Source: Byssochlamys sp. IMV 00236 (Eukaryota; Ascomycota; Eurotiomycetes; Eurotiales; Thermoascaceae). Taken from it: a stretch of DNA of 21,090 nucleotides. The position numbers and the translations under genes are program-made. Below are positions 20,803 to 21,090 of this stretch, piece by piece. How positions within the stretch are numbered: position 1 is the stretch's first letter; every line of letters begins with the position of its first letter. The DNA lies in assembly GCA_001931875.2 (NCBI GenBank), contig MSJH02000218.1, forward strand, positions 1 to 21,090, given 5' to 3'. Under the pieces are notes generated by a model. It saw nothing but the letters and a program-made list of their open reading frames with translations, was not told the DNA's origin and did not search any database.

Positions 20803-21090
20803 CCATAGTCAGTGATACCTTGTCCTGGGTAAAATCAGAGCTACAATACTTCTTGTGTTAGTATACGGTGTTGTTTCTCTATCCACTATGCATAAAAAGC
20901 GTTTTAAAAGATATAAAGCGTATATGGCCGTATTATTCAGCTCATGATGGACGATGGTTCAACCATAATCTAACCGTTACATCCAAAGAATAACTTAACA
21001 TCCAGTAGGACTAAGCACATTTTTAAAAGAGGATTCACGGCTAAGCGGAACAACACGGATCTCAGCACGGTAGTATAAACAAGCAGTACT

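Larger units (their letters stand above)
20456..21090. other. Right-end region upstream of tRNA-Glu, no supported gene
   Basis: 635 bp holding the CACGTG pair, a CCAAT-like ATTGGTGGG near 20573 and a TATATGG near 20556, then a 17-codon frame from 20631 (ends TAG) and the 13-bp tandem array. The CCAAT/TATA pair might be a promoter for a spliced gene running off the right edge, but no exon could be supported. Confidence 0.4.

Overview
The window looks like nuclear DNA of an early-diverging filamentous fungus, most likely Mucoromycota (Mucorales-like). The evidence is AT-rich intergenic DNA with homopolymers and CT/TATA-rich tracts, intron-dense genes with very short introns (about 44-95 bp, nearly all GT-AG), and fungal-type housekeeping proteins (a Cdc34-type E2 with an acidic tail, a Yck-type casein kinase 1, a Sec31 with WD40 plus solenoid). 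The lineage is an inference from gene style; no marker names a species. All exon-intron structures were built by hand by joining frames across GT-AG (once GC-AG) sites so that conserved family motifs stay intact. Total coding length is divisible by three in every model.

Layout, left to right: an AT-rich repeat tract; tRNA-Arg(ACG) on the minus strand (301-373); a gene-poor 645-bp stretch; a nine-exon minus-strand gene for a CHD chromatin remodeler of the CHD6-9/Kismet type (6658-1019, about 1743 aa); the minus-strand V-ATPase catalytic subunit A gene VMA1 (9237-6968, nine exons, 619 aa); a 554-bp divergent promoter region; then plus-strand CDC34-type ubiquitin-conjugating enzyme (9792-11021, eleven exons, 212 aa) and a short SEC31-like COPII coat gene (11162-13584, 714 aa). 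A 1.8-kb spacer with an unexplained open frame follows, then a UDP-glucose 4-epimerase (15415-16908, 419 aa) and a Yck-type casein kinase 1 (17088-18578, 386 aa). The right part is 1.8 kb of AT-rich DNA without a convincing gene, tRNA-Glu(UUC) on the minus strand (20384-20455), and a terminal 635 bp with a 13-bp tandem repeat.

The genes are unrelated housekeeping functions (chromatin, vacuolar acidification, ubiquitin transfer, ER export, sugar-nucleotide metabolism, signalling), as expected for a eukaryotic chromosome; I see no operon-like pathway or mobile defence system. The most interesting signals are: the animal-like CHD6-9 architecture in a fungus; a CACGTG element at exactly the same distance (50 nt) upstream of both tRNA genes; a SEC31 protein lacking the usual C-terminal half; 21-nt and 10-nt microexons in CDC34; a VMA1 start codon alone in its exon and an intron splitting the Cys codon where yeast VMA1 carries its intein; and a GC-AG intron in the epimerase gene.
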